A DNA stretch of 64,000 bases from Ralstonia pickettii DTP0602 (GCA_000471925.1 CP006667.1:620001-684000); one strand, 5' to 3'. Positions 1-9,521 are shown, numbered from the stretch's first letter. Notes: generated by a model from the letters alone, not told the origin. Program-made: numbers and translations.

Positions 1-568
1 GCATGGCCGGCAGCGGCACCTGTGCCATCGAGGCGGGCACGGCCGGCACGCCCGACCAGGCATCGCGCGCCCACGGGATCGGCGCGCGCGAGAAATACAG
101 CGCGCGGCCGGCGGCGTCGCACACCACCTTGACCACGTTGGGATTGAAGACCTCGGCGATCTCGTGCAGCGGGTGCGCAGCGGTGGCGATGGCGCAGTCG
201 GCGTGGTGCGCCAGGTGCAGCGCCACCTTGTCGATCAGCGCCGGCTCGATCAGGGGCTCGTCGCCCTGCACGTTGACGACGATGACGTCGTCTGCCAGGC
301 CCAACTGCGCGGCCACTTCGGCCAGGCGGTCGGTGCCGGAAGGGTGGTCGGCGCGCGTCAGCACGGCTTCGACGCCGTGCGCGGCACAGGCCTGCGCGAC
401 CGCCGGCGCGTCGGTCGCGACCACGGTGCGCTGCGCCGACGACGCATGCGCGCGCTCGGCCACGCGCACGATCATCGGACGCCCGCCGATATCGGCCAGC
501 GGCTTGTCAGGCAGCCGGGTCGAAGCCAGCCGCGCGGGAATGACGACGGTAAACGCCGGGACAGTCAT
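1..568 (-). CDS. kdsB: 3-deoxy-manno-octulosonate cytidylyltransferase (partial, C-terminus beyond window)
   Basis: Activates KDO with CTP to give CMP-KDO for the inner core of lipopolysaccharide in the cytoplasm. The reading frame starts [16 protein letters not shown] and shows the nucleotide-binding start [15 protein letters not shown], the VVATDA segment and the NVQGDEPLI motif typical of KdsB. About 189 codons lie in the window; full-length KdsB is about 250-270 residues, so roughly a quarter is missing at the left edge. It sits 11 bp downstream of the Trm112-like gene and follows lpxK on the same strand, the usual Burkholderiaceae lipid A/KDO arrangement, so the three are probably cotranscribed. 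Confidence 0.95.
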   Translation of the reverse strand, partial: MTVPAFTVVIPARLASTRLPDKPLADIGGRPMIVRVAERAHASSAQRTVVATDAPAVAQACAAHGVEAVLTRADHPSGTDRLAEVAAQLGLADDVIVVNVQGDEPLIEPALIDKVALHLAHHADCAIATAAHPLHEIAEVFNPNVVKVVCDAAGRALYFSRAPIPWARDAWSGVPAVPASMAQVPLPAM

Positions 569-579
569 GGCGCCCCCGC

Positions 580-789
580 TCAGTTGCCGGCAGGGGCGTC
601 GGGCTCGGGATTGACCACGCGGCCCGGGACCGACTGGCGTGCCTCGTCGGCCAGCATCACGGGGATGCCGTCGCGGATCGGGTATGCCAGCTTGTCGGCG
701 TGGCAGATCAGTTCCTGCGCGGCGCGGTCGTATTCCAGCTTGCCCTTGCACAGCGGGCAGACCAGGATTTCAAGCAGCCGGTTGTCCAT
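580..789 (-). CDS. Trm112 family small protein (YcaR-like)
   Basis: A 69-residue protein of the Trm112/UPF0434 family, normally found between lpxK and kdsB in proteobacteria. It opens [18 protein letters not shown] with one CPLC pair; a second Cys pair is not evident, as in many bacterial members. The family forms a small zinc-ribbon-like fold; the eukaryotic relative activates methyltransferases, but the role in bacteria is not settled. Its start overlaps the end of lpxK by 20 bp, so translation is likely coupled. Confidence 0.85.
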   Translation of the reverse strand: MDNRLLEILVCPLCKGKLEYDRAAQELICHADKLAYPIRDGIPVMLADEARQSVPGRVVNPEPDAPAGN

Positions 790-1873
790 CTCGGTGTTCC
801 TCGTTGCGTCCGGCGGCGCCGGGCGTGGCGGCCGCAGCGGCCGGCGCGGGTTTGACTTGCGCCAGCACGGCGCTGCGGATTTTGTCGATCAGGCCCGCGT
901 CGATCACGGGCCTGGTGGGCACGACCCAGATGCGCGGGTCGTCGAAGCGCTCGCATTTTACGGCATCCTTCTCGGTGATCAGGATCACGTCGGCATCGAG
1001 CGCGTCGGGGTGGTCGGCGAACGGGTCGACGACAAAGTCATAGTGGTCGGGCAGCGGCAGCGTCTTCGGCGACAGCCCCGCGGCGCGCAGGCTGGCGAAG
1101 AAGCGTTCGGGATTGCCGATACCTGCCGCAGCCAGCACACGGCGGCCGGCAAAGGCGCTGACCGGGCGCGCCATGGTCGGGTCGTTCAGCTGCCAGGCGT
1201 CGTCCAGTTCCAGCCGCATGCCATAGACACCGGGGCGGTCCGGCGTGGCGCGGAAGTTGGGGTCGTTGATCAGCGTGGCGTCGCGCGGGCGCGTCAGCGG
1301 TTCGCGCAGCGGGCCCGCCGGCAGCATCAGGCCATTGCCGCCCATGCGCGAGTCGAACATCACGATTTCAAAGTCGCGCTGCAGCTTGTAGTGCTGCAGC
1401 CCGTCGTCGAGCAGCAGCACGTTGACGCCGGGGTGTGAGACCAGCATGGTCTGCGCGCACAGCGCGCGGTCGGGGAAGACCCACACCGGCACGTCGGCGG
1501 CGCGCGCGATCAGCAGCGGCTCGTCGCCCACGTCGCTGGCCTGCGAGGTCGGCTTGACGCGGCGCGGGTGCCTGAGCTCGACGCCGTAGCCGCGCGATAC
1601 CACGCCCGGCCGCAGCCCGGCTTCGGTCAGCGCCTGCGCCAGCGCGATCACCGCCGGCGTCTTGCCGGTGCCACCCACGGTCACGTTGCCGACCACCACC
1701 ACCGGCATCGGCATCCGTGTCGACTTGAACCAGCCGCGCTGGTAGCCATGGCGGCGCACACGCGCCACCAGCCCGAACAACAGCGAAAACGGCAGCATCA
1801 CCCACGCGAACCAGCCGCGGCGCTGCCACTGGGCGGTGACGAAGTCGGCAAGGGCGTGGCGGGGAACGGGCAT
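770..1873 (-). CDS. lpxK: Tetraacyldisaccharide 4'-kinase
   Basis: Phosphorylates the 4' position of the lipid A disaccharide at the inner membrane. The 367-residue protein has an N-terminal hydrophobic segment (about residues 17-37), then [19 protein letters not shown] carrying the P-loop GGTGKT typical of LpxK, and a later [11 protein letters not shown] motif that is also diagnostic. The C-terminal part is rich in Ala and Pro and may be a lineage-specific tail. It is first in the lpxK-Trm112-kdsB operon. A 150-bp gap separates it from exbD upstream. Confidence 0.95.
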   Translation of the reverse strand: MPVPRHALADFVTAQWQRRGWFAWVMLPFSLLFGLVARVRRHGYQRGWFKSTRMPMPVVVVGNVTVGGTGKTPAVIALAQALTEAGLRPGVVSRGYGVELRHPRRVKPTSQASDVGDEPLLIARAADVPVWVFPDRALCAQTMLVSHPGVNVLLLDDGLQHYKLQRDFEIVMFDSRMGGNGLMLPAGPLREPLTRPRDATLINDPNFRATPDRPGVYGMRLELDDAWQLNDPTMARPVSAFAGRRVLAAAGIGNPERFFASLRAAGLSPKTLPLPDHYDFVVDPFADHPDALDADVILITEKDAVKCERFDDPRIWVVPTRPVIDAGLIDKIRSAVLAQVKPAPAAAAATPGAAGRNEEHRDGQPAA

Positions 1874-2023
1874 GGATGCGGCGGGCGGTGGAGTCGTGGT
1901 TGGGATGGGATTGTAGTGCGCTGGGGATCTCGCCCCCGGGCTCGCGGAGGCTCAACCATTATGGGCACTGCGCAGCGCATGCGGCAAGCCAGCCTGCCGC
2001 GTGCGCTCCAACGCGGACGCCGC

Positions 2024-2455
2024 TCAGCGCGGCTGGGCGCTCTGCGTGGCGAAGGTCAGGCGCGACAGCCCGGCCAGCCGCGCGGCCTCCATCACGTTGA
2101 CCACGGCCTGGTGCGAGGCCTGCGCATCGGCGTTGACGATCACCACCGGCGGCTGGCCGCTGCCGGCGTCGCCGGAGGCCGCACGCAGCTGGTCCGCCAG
2201 GCTGGTGACGTCCTTCTGCTCCAGCACCTGCTTGTTGACCGAGTACACGCCGCGCGCCGACACCGACACCACGATCTCCCGCGGCCGCTGCTGGGCGCGC
2301 TCGGCGTCGGCGGTGGGCAGCTGGATCTGCAGCTCGGTATAGCGCGAGTACGTGGTCGTGATCATCAGGAAGATCAGGATCACGAGCAGCACGTCGATCA
2401 GCGGGATCAGGTTGATCTCAGGCTCTTCGCGCCGCTGGCGGGAACGGAAATGCAT
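2024..2455 (-). CDS. exbD: Biopolymer transport protein ExbD/TolR family
   Basis: Inner-membrane energy-transducing subunit that with ExbB uses the proton gradient to drive TonB- or Tol-dependent outer-membrane processes. The 143-residue protein has a short charged N-terminus, then EINLIPLIDVLLVILIFLM, the single membrane helix with the conserved Asp (about residue 21) that carries protons, followed by a periplasmic domain. It starts 18 bp after exbB. There is no tonB beside the pair, so the partner is unknown from this window. Confidence 0.92.
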   Translation of the reverse strand: MHFRSRQRREEPEINLIPLIDVLLVILIFLMITTTYSRYTELQIQLPTADAERAQQRPREIVVSVSARGVYSVNKQVLEQKDVTSLADQLRAASGDAGSGQPPVVIVNADAQASHQAVVNVMEAARLAGLSRLTFATQSAQPR

Positions 2456-2473
2456 GGCGATGGCGTTCCGGGA

Positions 2474-3094
2474 TCAGGCGCGCCGCTGCGGCAGGATCGC
2501 GTCCAGGAACGCGGTGGCGCGGAATTCCAGCTCGGCCACGTAGTCGTCCACGCGGCGGCGGAAGTAGCGCCAGAAGATCAGCGCCGGGATCGCCACGATC
2601 AGGCCGAAGGCGGTGTTGTACAGCGCCACCGAGATGCCGTGCGCCAGTTGCTCCGGGCTGGCGCCGGTGCCGCCCTGGCTGCCGAAGATCTCGATCATGC
2701 CGATCACCGTGCCCAGCAGCCCCATCAGCGGCGCCACCGAGGCAATCGTGCCGAGCGCGTTCAGGTAGCGCTCCAGTTCATGCGCGACCGCGCGGCCGGC
2801 TTCCTCGACCACGTCCTTGGCGGCATCGCGCGAGGTATGCGGCTGCAGCACCACGTGGCGCAGGCCGGCGGCCAGCACGCGGCCCAGCGGCGAGTTCTGC
2901 TCCAGCGTATTGACCACTTCCGGCGTGGCGCGGCGTTGCTGCGCGGCGGCCAGCGCCTCTTCATAGAGGCGGGCGGGCAGCACCTTGCTGCGCTTGAGGG
3001 TAAGGAAACGTTCGACGATCAGCGCCAGCGCGATGACCGAGGCGAGCAACAGCGGCCAGATCGGCCAGCCAGCCGCTTGAATGATGGAAAACAA
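2474..3094 (-). CDS. exbB: MotA/TolQ/ExbB proton channel family protein
   Basis: Proton-channel subunit partnering ExbD in the inner membrane. I chose a TTG start at 3094, giving about 206 residues beginning FSIIQAAGWPIWP; a run of G (GGGGG) lies just upstream as a weak ribosome site. An in-frame ATG at 3148 is possible but would prepend residues not typical of the family. The first membrane segment is around residues 9-26. The segment APLMGLLGTVIGMI and a final helix around AFGLIVAIPALIFW are the conserved MotA/ExbB core helices. It is first of the exbB-exbD pair and is divergent from xseA across a repeat-rich gap. Confidence 0.88.
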   Translation of the reverse strand: MFSIIQAAGWPIWPLLLASVIALALIVERFLTLKRSKVLPARLYEEALAAAQQRRATPEVVNTLEQNSPLGRVLAAGLRHVVLQPHTSRDAAKDVVEEAGRAVAHELERYLNALGTIASVAPLMGLLGTVIGMIEIFGSQGGTGASPEQLAHGISVALYNTAFGLIVAIPALIFWRYFRRRVDDYVAELEFRATAFLDAILPQRRA

Positions 3095-3302
3095 TTGGAC
3101 CCCCGGGATCGACAAGCAATAACAAAACCCCAACCACCTGGTCGGCATGCCTTGATGCGCAGCTGGCACGCTAGCGCGGCGCGCGATCCGGCATTGCTCT
3201 GAAAAATCAGGCGCCACTCTAACCTGCGCCCTGTCGCGCGGCAAGCGACGGCGTGCGCCGGTGTCTCGGGCGCGCATCGCCGCGCGGGGTTGCGGCGCCG
3301 TC

Positions 3303-3376
3303 TTTCCACAGCGCGGCGGGACAGTGTTGTGGATCGATTGTGGACAGCTGCCTGACAAGCGTGCTAACCCCTTGAT
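3303..3376 (+). repeat. DnaA-box-like repeat, copy A
   Basis: Order of elements: TTTCCACA (3303-3310), 16 bp, TTGTGGAT (3327-3334), TGTGGACA (3339-3346), then TTGAT (3372-3376), exactly 45 bp from the start of the middle box. Copies B and C keep the same spacings, with intervening sequence only partly conserved (for example GCGGGACAGT in A and B). Confidence 0.75.
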
Positions 3377-3518
3377 CCGAAAGGCCTATGCGAGGAGTGC
3401 TTAAATCTTGTGCAAACACCTGCCATGGGCACGGCGGCGTATTGCGCACTCCCGCCGTATCCGCTTTCCCCACCCGCGAAGGCCTAGTCTGTGCGTCGGC
3501 GCACAGTCGCGCTGCGGG

Positions 3519-3592
3519 TGTCCACACAGGAGCGGGACAGTACTGTGGAGGGCTTGTGGAAAGCTATCTGAGAAAGTGCCTAAGTCGTTGAT
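3519..3592 (+). repeat. DnaA-box-like repeat, copy B
   Basis: TGTCCACA (3519-3526), 16 bp, CTGTGGAG (3543-3550), TGTGGAAA, and TTGAT (3588-3592), 45 bp from the middle box. It lies 216 bp from copy A. The GCGGGACAGT segment before the middle box is shared with copy A. Confidence 0.75.
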
Positions 3593-3690
3593 TTCAAAGA
3601 CGCGAGTGACCGCTGCTTAAAAAACAGGCAGAAGGGCGTGGCGGAGTGGCGCGGGCCCGGCCTGAGGCCTGGCTTGGGTAAACACGGGTT

Positions 3691-3764
3691 TTTCCACAAT
3701 CCGCAGGGAGAGCGTTGTGGATGCCCTGTGGACAATGTCGGGAGAAGCGAGATAACCCATTGAT
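3691..3764 (+). repeat. DnaA-box-like repeat, copy C
   Basis: TTTCCACA (3691-3698; TTTTCCACA at 3690-3698 is one change from the DnaA box), 16 bp, TTGTGGAT (3715-3722), TGTGGACA, and TTGAT (3760-3764), again 45 bp from the middle box. It lies 172 bp from copy B. Confidence 0.75.
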
Positions 3765-3950
3765 TTGTATGGCCAGATGACCTATTGCCTACAAAATATG
3801 CAGGTATGGCGGGCGTCTCTTTGGGGGCATGAGACAAAGCTGAGGACATGCTCTACGCGCAGAGAGCGCCGCTTTGCGAGTGATGCCGAAACGTCTAACG
3901 GCTTTTTCCGGCCGAAAAGTGAGGTATACGAGCCTTTTTATCCAGAGTTT

Positions 3951-4001
3951 CTGTGGATAACTTTGTGAACAAGCGCATCCGGGGTTCTGTAAGTGATTGA
4001 T
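3951..4001 (+). repeat. Degenerate fourth repeat containing an exact DnaA box
   Basis: CTGTGGATAA (3951-3960) contains TGTGGATAA, the exact reverse complement of the DnaA box TTATCCACA. TTGAT follows at 3997-4001, 46 bp downstream, one base longer than in copies A-C. The left CCACA box is not at the standard 16-bp spacing; TATCCAGA sits nearer, at 3939-3946. Confidence 0.6.
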
Positions 4002-4180
4002 GCATAAGAGAATCAGTTACATTGCCTAATTTTTATTGCGAACACAATCCACATAAAAATCAAAGAGTTGCACGGGCCTATGCGGCTTCCGGGGCAGGCT
4101 GCGCGCATCAGCGCAACCCCCTTGACAGACCAGTTATGCTGTGGACATGTCCCATTCACGCCGCTTGCCAGCGCCGCACC

Positions 4181-5566
4181 ATGCCCGATCTGTCGAACTT
4201 TTCGCGTGACTCTTCCTCCACCGCGTTGCGCAGCGGCCGGGACGTTATCGCTGTTGGTGAGCTAAACCACACAATCGCCAAGTTGCTGGAACGCAGCTTC
4301 CCGCTCGCGTGGGTGCGCGGCGAGATCTCCAACTTCACGCGCGCGGCCAGCGGGCACTGGTATTTCTCGCTGAAGGATGCGCGCGCACAGATCCGCTGCG
4401 TGATGTTCCGCGGCCGTAACCAGCATGTCGACTTCCAGCCACGCGAGGGCGAGGCGGTGGAGGTGCGCGCCGTGGTCACCATGTACGAGGCGCGTGGCGA
4501 ACTGCAGCTGGGCGTGGAGGCGATGCGCCGCGCCGGCCTGGGCAACCTGTACGAGGCCTTCCTGCGGCTCAAGGAAAAGCTGGCGCAGGCGGGGCTGTTC
4601 GCGCCCGAGCGCAAGCGCCCGGTGCCGGCGCATCCGCGCACCATCGGCGTGGTCACGTCGCTGCAGGCCGCCGCGCTGCGCGACGTGCTGACTACGCTGC
4701 GCCGGCGCGCGCCGCACGTGCCGGTGGTGGTCTACCCGGTGCCGGTACAGGGTGCGGGCGCGGCGCAGAAGATCGCCGACATGATCGACGCCGCCGATGC
4801 GCGGCGCGAGTGCGACGTGCTGATCCTGTGCCGCGGCGGGGGCAGCATCGAAGACCTGTGGTCGTTCAATGAAGAGGTGGTGGCGCACGCGATCGCGCGC
4901 TGCGCGCTGCCCGTCATTTCCGGCGTGGGCCACGAAACCGACTTCACCATTGCCGACTTCGTTGCCGACGTGCGCGCGCCCACGCCCACCGGCGCGGCCG
5001 AACTGGTCAGCCCCGACCGCGCCCACCTGCTGGCGCAGGCCAACCGCGCCCGCGACGCCCTGGCGCAATGCATGCGGCGCGGCCTGGACCTGCGCGCCCA
5101 GCACCTGGACTGGCTCGCGCGCCGGCTGCGCAGCCCGCAGGCGCAGCTGCAGGAGCGGCGCGCGCGCGTGGACAATCTGGCCCGACACTTGCGGTCGGCA
5201 TTGCGCGACACCGTGGTGTCGCAGCGCCATCGCCAACAACTGCTGGCGATGCGCTGGAACGCATGCCGTCCCGACACCGCCGCCGAACACGCCCATGTGG
5301 CACGGCTGTGGCAGCGCCTGCAGAACGCCGCCGTGCGCCAGCAGGAGCGTGCCGGCCAGCGCCTGGCGCGCGCCGCCGGCGCGCTCGAACTGCTGGCGCC
5401 GCAGCGCACGCTCGAACGCGGCTACGCGGTGCTGCTCGACCAGCGCGGGCGCGCACTGCGCTCGCCCACCGAGATCCGCCCGGGCAGCGTGGTCGAAGCC
5501 CACCTGGCCGAGGGCGTGGCCGACCTGGCGATCGCCGGCGTGCAGGCCAAGCTGGCGGATTTCTGA
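4181..5566 (+). CDS. xseA: Exodeoxyribonuclease VII large subunit
   Basis: Large subunit of the exonuclease that degrades single-stranded DNA from both ends and acts in repair. The start at 4181 ([10 protein letters not shown]) gives 461 residues, close to the family norm; the frame stays open upstream to 4022, but that extension is not family-like. An OB-fold DNA-binding domain spans about residues 25-120 ([20 protein letters not shown]). The catalytic domain follows with [16 protein letters not shown] and [17 protein letters not shown], both hallmark motifs, then a long Arg/Ala-rich helical region. The small subunit xseB is not in this window. Confidence 0.95.
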   Translation: MPDLSNFSRDSSSTALRSGRDVIAVGELNHTIAKLLERSFPLAWVRGEISNFTRAASGHWYFSLKDARAQIRCVMFRGRNQHVDFQPREGEAVEVRAVVTMYEARGELQLGVEAMRRAGLGNLYEAFLRLKEKLAQAGLFAPERKRPVPAHPRTIGVVTSLQAAALRDVLTTLRRRAPHVPVVVYPVPVQGAGAAQKIADMIDAADARRECDVLILCRGGGSIEDLWSFNEEVVAHAIARCALPVISGVGHETDFTIADFVADVRAPTPTGAAELVSPDRAHLLAQANRARDALAQCMRRGLDLRAQHLDWLARRLRSPQAQLQERRARVDNLARHLRSALRDTVVSQRHRQQLLAMRWNACRPDTAAEHAHVARLWQRLQNAAVRQQERAGQRLARAAGALELLAPQRTLERGYAVLLDQRGRALRSPTEIRPGSVVEAHLAEGVADLAIAGVQAKLADF

Positions 5567-5682
5567 AGCGTTGCGACGGTGTCGCGGCCGCGCCAGGAAT
5601 CGCTTGCGAGACCTGCGGGAAATCCCCCGGAAACCCCCGCCCGGACAAACTAACATCGGACTTGGGGGCATTGCCCCGCGGT

Positions 5683-5711
5683 TTGCGCGGGTGTGGCAAG
5701 TCCCCTACAAT
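5683..5711 (+). promoter_or_regulatory. Candidate sigma-70 promoter of sodB
   Basis: TTGCGC (5683-5688), a 17-bp spacer, and TACAAT (5706-5711), placed 45 bp before the sodB start. A short GGGGC/GCCCC hairpin just upstream (about 5665-5677) could separate it from xseA transcription. Confidence 0.5.
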
Positions 5712-5755
5712 CGGCAATTCCGGACCCCACAACCCCAACCCACAGAGACAGAACA

Positions 5756-6337
5756 ATGGAACACAAGCTCCCCCCGCTCCCGTACGCGCATGATGCCCTG
5801 GCTCCGCACATCTCCAAGGAGACGCTGGAGTTCCATCATGACAAGCACCACCAGACCTACGTCACCAACCTGAACAACCTGATCAAGGGCACCGAGTTCG
5901 AGAACTCGACCCTCGAGGAAATCGTCAAGAAGTCGTCGGGCGGCATCTTCAACAACGCTGCCCAGGTGTGGAACCACACCTTCTACTGGGACTCGATGAA
6001 GCCGAACGGCGGCGGCCAGCCGACCGGCGCGCTGGCTGACGCCATCAACGCCAAGTGGGGCTCGTTCGACAAGTTCAAGGAAGAGTTCACCAAGACCGCC
6101 GTGGGCACCTTCGGTTCGGGCTGGGCCTGGCTGGTCAAGAAGACCGACGGTTCGCTGGACCTGGTCTCGACCTCCAACGCCGCCACCCCGCTGACCACCG
6201 ACGCCAAGGCGCTGCTGACCTGCGACGTGTGGGAACACGCCTACTACATCGACTACCGCAATGCCCGTCCGAAATACGTCGAAGCATTCTGGAACGTCGT
6301 GAACTGGGACTTCGCCGGCAAGAATTTCGCTGGCTGA
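5756..6337 (+). CDS. sodB: Iron-type superoxide dismutase
   Basis: Cytoplasmic dismutation of superoxide to hydrogen peroxide and oxygen. The 193-residue protein starts at 5756 ([15 protein letters not shown]), the usual Fe/Mn-SOD N-terminus. Metal ligands are visible: the His in LEFHHDKHH, the His in VWNHTFYW, and the Asp/His pair in [12 protein letters not shown]. The [13 protein letters not shown] and GSGWAWLV motifs with a dimer-forming EHAYY agree with the iron-type family. It is expressed alone: a promoter lies upstream and a strong terminator downstream. Confidence 0.96.
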   Translation: MEHKLPPLPYAHDALAPHISKETLEFHHDKHHQTYVTNLNNLIKGTEFENSTLEEIVKKSSGGIFNNAAQVWNHTFYWDSMKPNGGGQPTGALADAINAKWGSFDKFKEEFTKTAVGTFGSGWAWLVKKTDGSLDLVSTSNAATPLTTDAKALLTCDVWEHAYYIDYRNARPKYVEAFWNVVNWDFAGKNFAG

Positions 6338-6369
6338 TCGACGGTTCAGCGCGAATCGACAGCAAAGGA

Positions 6370-6400
6370 AGCCCTCCAGCGCGAGGGCTTTCTTTCTTTT
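6370..6400 (+). terminator. Rho-independent terminator after sodB
   Basis: A perfect 7-bp stem AGCCCTC (6370-6376) / GAGGGCT (6383-6389) with a 6-nt loop, followed by a T-rich run (TTCTTTCTTTT) to 6400. It lies about 30 bp after the sodB stop, and the convergent cyclase gene ends just beyond it. Confidence 0.88.
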
Positions 6401-6411
6401 CGCCTTACTCC

Positions 6412-7668
6412 TTACCTGGCCATCGCGCCAGCCTGGCAGGCGGGGTTGCGGCCCGTCAGGAACCACGTATGCAGCGTGCCGATTCCTTTCGCCTCGATTG
6501 CGCCGCGCTCTTCGAACAGGAACGACTTGCCCAGCAGCTGCCTGGTCGCGTCGGTGACCTGCACCCGTCCGGCCACGCCGTGGGATTCCATCCGGCTGGC
6601 GATGTTGACCGCCGCACCCCACAAGTCGTAGATGAACTTGCGCTTGCCGATGACTCCGGCGACCACTGGCCCGCTATTGATGCCAATGCGCATCTGCAGG
6701 TTAAAGCCGGTGCGCCGGTTGAAATGCATGAACGCTTCTGTCATGTCCAGTGCCATCTGCGCTGCCCGCACCGCGTGATCAGGCGCCGGCTCCGGCAGCC
6801 CCGCGGCTGCCATGTAGGCGTCGCCAATGGTCTTGATCTTCTCGAGGCCGCGATGGTCGGCAATGGTGTCGAACTCGGTGAAGATCTCATTGAGGACGGC
6901 AACCAGCTGCTCTGGGCTCATGCCCGCTGAAAACCGCGTGAAGGCCACGATGTCCGCGAACAGGACCGTCACGTCCGGAAAGCTGTCGGCGATGAGTTCC
7001 GGATCGCCGCTGGCGATCAGGTCAGGACGCGCTTTGAGCCGTTCTGCGATCGAGCAGGGCAGCAGATTGAGCAGCAGCCGCTCCGACAATTCCTGCTCGG
7101 CCAGAAGCCTGTCATAGAGGCTCCGGAGCTCGTCGTGCTGGCGGCGGATCAATTCCCAGCTTGCCTGCAGTTCCTCGTTCTTCCGCGCCAGCGCGGCCTC
7201 GGCGCGCTTCTTCTCGGTGATATTGCGGCCTTCCGGGAGCAGGAATACGACGTTCCCGTTCGCATCCCGGATCGGCAGCAGCGAGAAGTCGACAATGATC
7301 GTCTCCTCGCCCTGGGCCTGGACGTAGTTTTCGAAGTCGCAACGGACAAATTCGCCCTGGGCGGCGCGCTGGATCATTTCTCGCAGCAACGCCTGGGTCT
7401 CGGGCGAGACAACCCACCAGCGGGCCTCCCAGAACGGCTTCCCCCGAATGTCGTCCATCCGTATGCCAATCGCCTCGAGCGCGGCACGGTTGATCTCGAG
7501 CATCGTTCCGTGCACATCCAGCAGTCCCACGAACTGGTACATCGCGTCCAGCATGATGCGCGCGAGCTTGTCCCGCTGGGCCTGGAAATCGTCGCTCGCA
7601 GAAAGCGTGACATCTCGCACCCGGAGTTCCAGGGGGGCGGGGAACACCCGGCGGTGAATGGTAGCCAT
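6412..7668 (-). CDS. PAS domain-containing class III adenylate cyclase
   Basis: A 418-residue soluble signalling enzyme. A PAS sensor domain (about residues 40-160, MYQFVGLLDVHG ... EGRNITEKKRAEAALARKNEEL) leads through a coiled coil (about 155-210) to a class III cyclase domain (about 235-405). The metal-binding Asp is in VLFADIVAFTRF. EKIKTIGDAYMA holds the Lys, and YDLWGAAVNIASRME holds the Asp, Asn and Arg expected for ATP recognition, so cAMP rather than cGMP is the likely product. No membrane segment is visible. It is convergent with sodB and its signal is unknown. Confidence 0.88.
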   Translation of the reverse strand: MATIHRRVFPAPLELRVRDVTLSASDDFQAQRDKLARIMLDAMYQFVGLLDVHGTMLEINRAALEAIGIRMDDIRGKPFWEARWWVVSPETQALLREMIQRAAQGEFVRCDFENYVQAQGEETIIVDFSLLPIRDANGNVVFLLPEGRNITEKKRAEAALARKNEELQASWELIRRQHDELRSLYDRLLAEQELSERLLLNLLPCSIAERLKARPDLIASGDPELIADSFPDVTVLFADIVAFTRFSAGMSPEQLVAVLNEIFTEFDTIADHRGLEKIKTIGDAYMAAAGLPEPAPDHAVRAAQMALDMTEAFMHFNRRTGFNLQMRIGINSGPVVAGVIGKRKFIYDLWGAAVNIASRMESHGVAGRVQVTDATRQLLGKSFLFEERGAIEAKGIGTLHTWFLTGRNPACQAGAMAR

Positions 7669-7803
7669 GCTTCACCTCCCGCGCCTCGGGCACCGCGACG
7701 AGCGTGGGCCCATTTTCGTCAGAAGACCGTGACTACCTTGAACCATAGTTTGTCGCCGCCAAACCGGTTCTATTAATGCGCTGCAACCGTGCGAGGCCGT
7801 GGC

Positions 7804-9435
7804 TCACTCATGGTTGTCTCCCGTCAGGTGATTTCTCCTTGAGATGGATGTCGCCCGCTTCCTGGCGAGCGCATTGGCGACGTGGTATCCGGACGTGCCG
7901 CCTAGACCCGGCCCCGGATGGGTAGACGCGCCGATATGGTGGAGATGCCTGACCGGGGTCGCGTGATCCTTGACGCCCGGGATCGGCCGCCAGAACATGA
8001 ACTGATCGATGCTGCATTCGCCGGAATAGGGATCGCCGCCGACGAGATTGATGTTCATCGCTTCGAGGTCTGCCGGCGACAGGACAGTCCGCCCGACAAT
8101 GCTCGCCTTCAGGTTGGGAACCTGGCGCGCAATGCGGTCGATGATGCGGTCGGCATAGCGTTCCCTGAGTCCCGGCGTCCAGCGACCGTCCGCGGGCACC
8201 GCAATCTCTCCCAGGGCATCGCCCTTGACCTGCCGCGGGCACTCGGGGACCTGGATCCAGAGCACCCAGCCACCGGCCGGGCTGCGGGACGGATCGACCG
8301 CGCACGGCTGGGCAACGCAGATCGTGCCTTCGGCCGGAAGCAGCCCTCGCTCTGCTTCGCTGACAGCCCTGGAGACGCCGTCCAGGCCCGAGCTAAGGTG
8401 CAGGTAGATGACATCCCTGAGATGGTCCTGGGGCCAGTCCGGTGGGGCGGACAGCGCCAGGTGGATCTGCATATTGCCCTTGCCATAGCGGTACTCCGCA
8501 GCCTGCTGGCGCAGGCCCGGCGGGACGTGTGCCGGGGCGAGCAGCTTGCCGTAGAGCTGGCCGGGCGTGACGTTGCAGACGATCTCCTTGCCCATGAATA
8601 CGCGATCGTCCCGCGTCCGCACGCCACGCGCCGAGCCGCCTTCGACCAGGATGTCCTCGACGTCGGCATTGACATGGAAAGCGCCGCCCCGGCTCTCGAC
8701 GATCCGGCGGAATGCATCGACGGTGCGGGCGTTGCCGCCCTGGACGATCGGCAGCCCCACCGCCTCCAGCGTGAACGCGACCACTTTCCCCATCAGGGCC
8801 GACATCGCGCTCTCAGGGCCCAGGCCGGTATGCAAGACCCAGGGGGCCAGCAGCGCCCGGACCAGGTCGGACCTGACCCGGGTCTCCAGCCAGCTCCGGC
8901 AACTCATCAGGGCAGGGGAGAAGAAGGCAACCGTGTCGTGCACGCCCTGCTTCCACAGACGGCCGGCCACGGTCTTTGCAACGCCGGCACTCCACAGTTC
9001 GTTGCCGAGGAGCGAGAACACCAGGCCGGCATTCTGCTCGACCTCCTGCATCGCGGCCAGATACGCATCGCCGTCGCCGTCTGCCAGGGCATTGAAGGCG
9101 CTGACATTGTGGTCGCGGGAGGTACTCAGGATCAGCGAACGGTTGTCGGGCAACAAGACGCCGGTGGGCGTGTCGTTGTTGCCATAGCTGAGTCCTGCGT
9201 GATGGAGATCGTCCTTCAGTTCGGCGTAGCCGGGCGAGGTGACAAACAACGGGTGCGCCGTCGACAACGTATCGTGCAGATAGCCGGGGGCGTTCAAGGC
9301 CTCGGTGCGAATGCATCCGCCCAGGGTGCTGTTCCGTTCCAGCACGCAGACGCGCTTGCCGCGCCTGGCGAGGACGGCGGCACAGACGAGCGAATTGATA
9401 CCACTGCCGACAATGACGGCGTCATACGTATTCAT
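7804..9435 (-). CDS. CrtI/phytoene-desaturase-like FAD-dependent oxidoreductase
   Basis: A 543-residue flavoprotein beginning MNTYDAVIVGSGINS, a Rossmann FAD-binding motif, followed by CVLERNSTLGGCIRT as in CrtI-type dehydrogenases. The C-terminal FAD motif is around ASTHPGPGLGGTSGYHVAN. The start at 9435 is preferred because it places the Rossmann motif at the N-terminus; an upstream in-frame ATG would add an atypical 17 residues. It ends a minus-strand set (short-chain dehydrogenase, monooxygenase, flavin reductase, this gene), so it probably oxidises an intermediate made by the upstream monooxygenase. The substrate is unknown and there are no carotenoid genes nearby. Confidence 0.75.
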   Translation of the reverse strand: MNTYDAVIVGSGINSLVCAAVLARRGKRVCVLERNSTLGGCIRTEALNAPGYLHDTLSTAHPLFVTSPGYAELKDDLHHAGLSYGNNDTPTGVLLPDNRSLILSTSRDHNVSAFNALADGDGDAYLAAMQEVEQNAGLVFSLLGNELWSAGVAKTVAGRLWKQGVHDTVAFFSPALMSCRSWLETRVRSDLVRALLAPWVLHTGLGPESAMSALMGKVVAFTLEAVGLPIVQGGNARTVDAFRRIVESRGGAFHVNADVEDILVEGGSARGVRTRDDRVFMGKEIVCNVTPGQLYGKLLAPAHVPPGLRQQAAEYRYGKGNMQIHLALSAPPDWPQDHLRDVIYLHLSSGLDGVSRAVSEAERGLLPAEGTICVAQPCAVDPSRSPAGGWVLWIQVPECPRQVKGDALGEIAVPADGRWTPGLRERYADRIIDRIARQVPNLKASIVGRTVLSPADLEAMNINLVGGDPYSGECSIDQFMFWRPIPGVKDHATPVRHLHHIGASTHPGPGLGGTSGYHVANALARKRATSISRRNHLTGDNHE

Positions 9436-9521
9436 GGAATATCCCGGGGGCAAGGATGAGAGGGGGAGCCAGGCGCTGGCATGCATATGCCATCGGCGTC
9501 TGGCCGCCGGCAGTAGCGGAA

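Larger units (their letters stand above)
3095..4180. other. 1.1-kb non-coding region between exbB and xseA with DnaA-box-like repeats
   Basis: No convincing gene lies here. The stretch is less GC-rich than its surroundings, especially from 3990 to 4075, and contains three phase-conserved repeats plus a fourth degenerate copy (listed separately). Many sites are one or two changes from the DnaA box TTATCCACA; 3952-3960 is an exact match on the reverse strand. CAATCCACA (4045-4053) and a TGTGGAC at about 4140 add further near-matches. The promoters of exbB (leftward) and xseA (rightward) must also lie here, but none was clear. Confidence 0.7.

Noticed and set aside
4122..4140. TTGACA followed by TATGCT as a sigma-70 promoter for xseA.
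   Set aside because: The spacer is only 7 bp, far too short for a -35/-10 pair.
4022..4180. Earlier start of xseA at 4022.
   Set aside because: The added 53 residues are not part of the family and lie in the AT-rich repeat region; the ATG at 4181 gives the standard protein.
3095..4180. The DnaA-box region as the chromosome replication origin.
   Set aside because: dnaA, dnaN, gyrB, rpmH or parAB are not adjacent, and the neighbours are lpxK/exb/xseA genes. A secondary DnaA-binding locus is more economical.
7804..9435. Carotenoid phytoene desaturase assignment for the CrtI-like gene.
   Set aside because: There are no crtB or crtE genes nearby and the context is aromatic catabolism; only the fold is supported.
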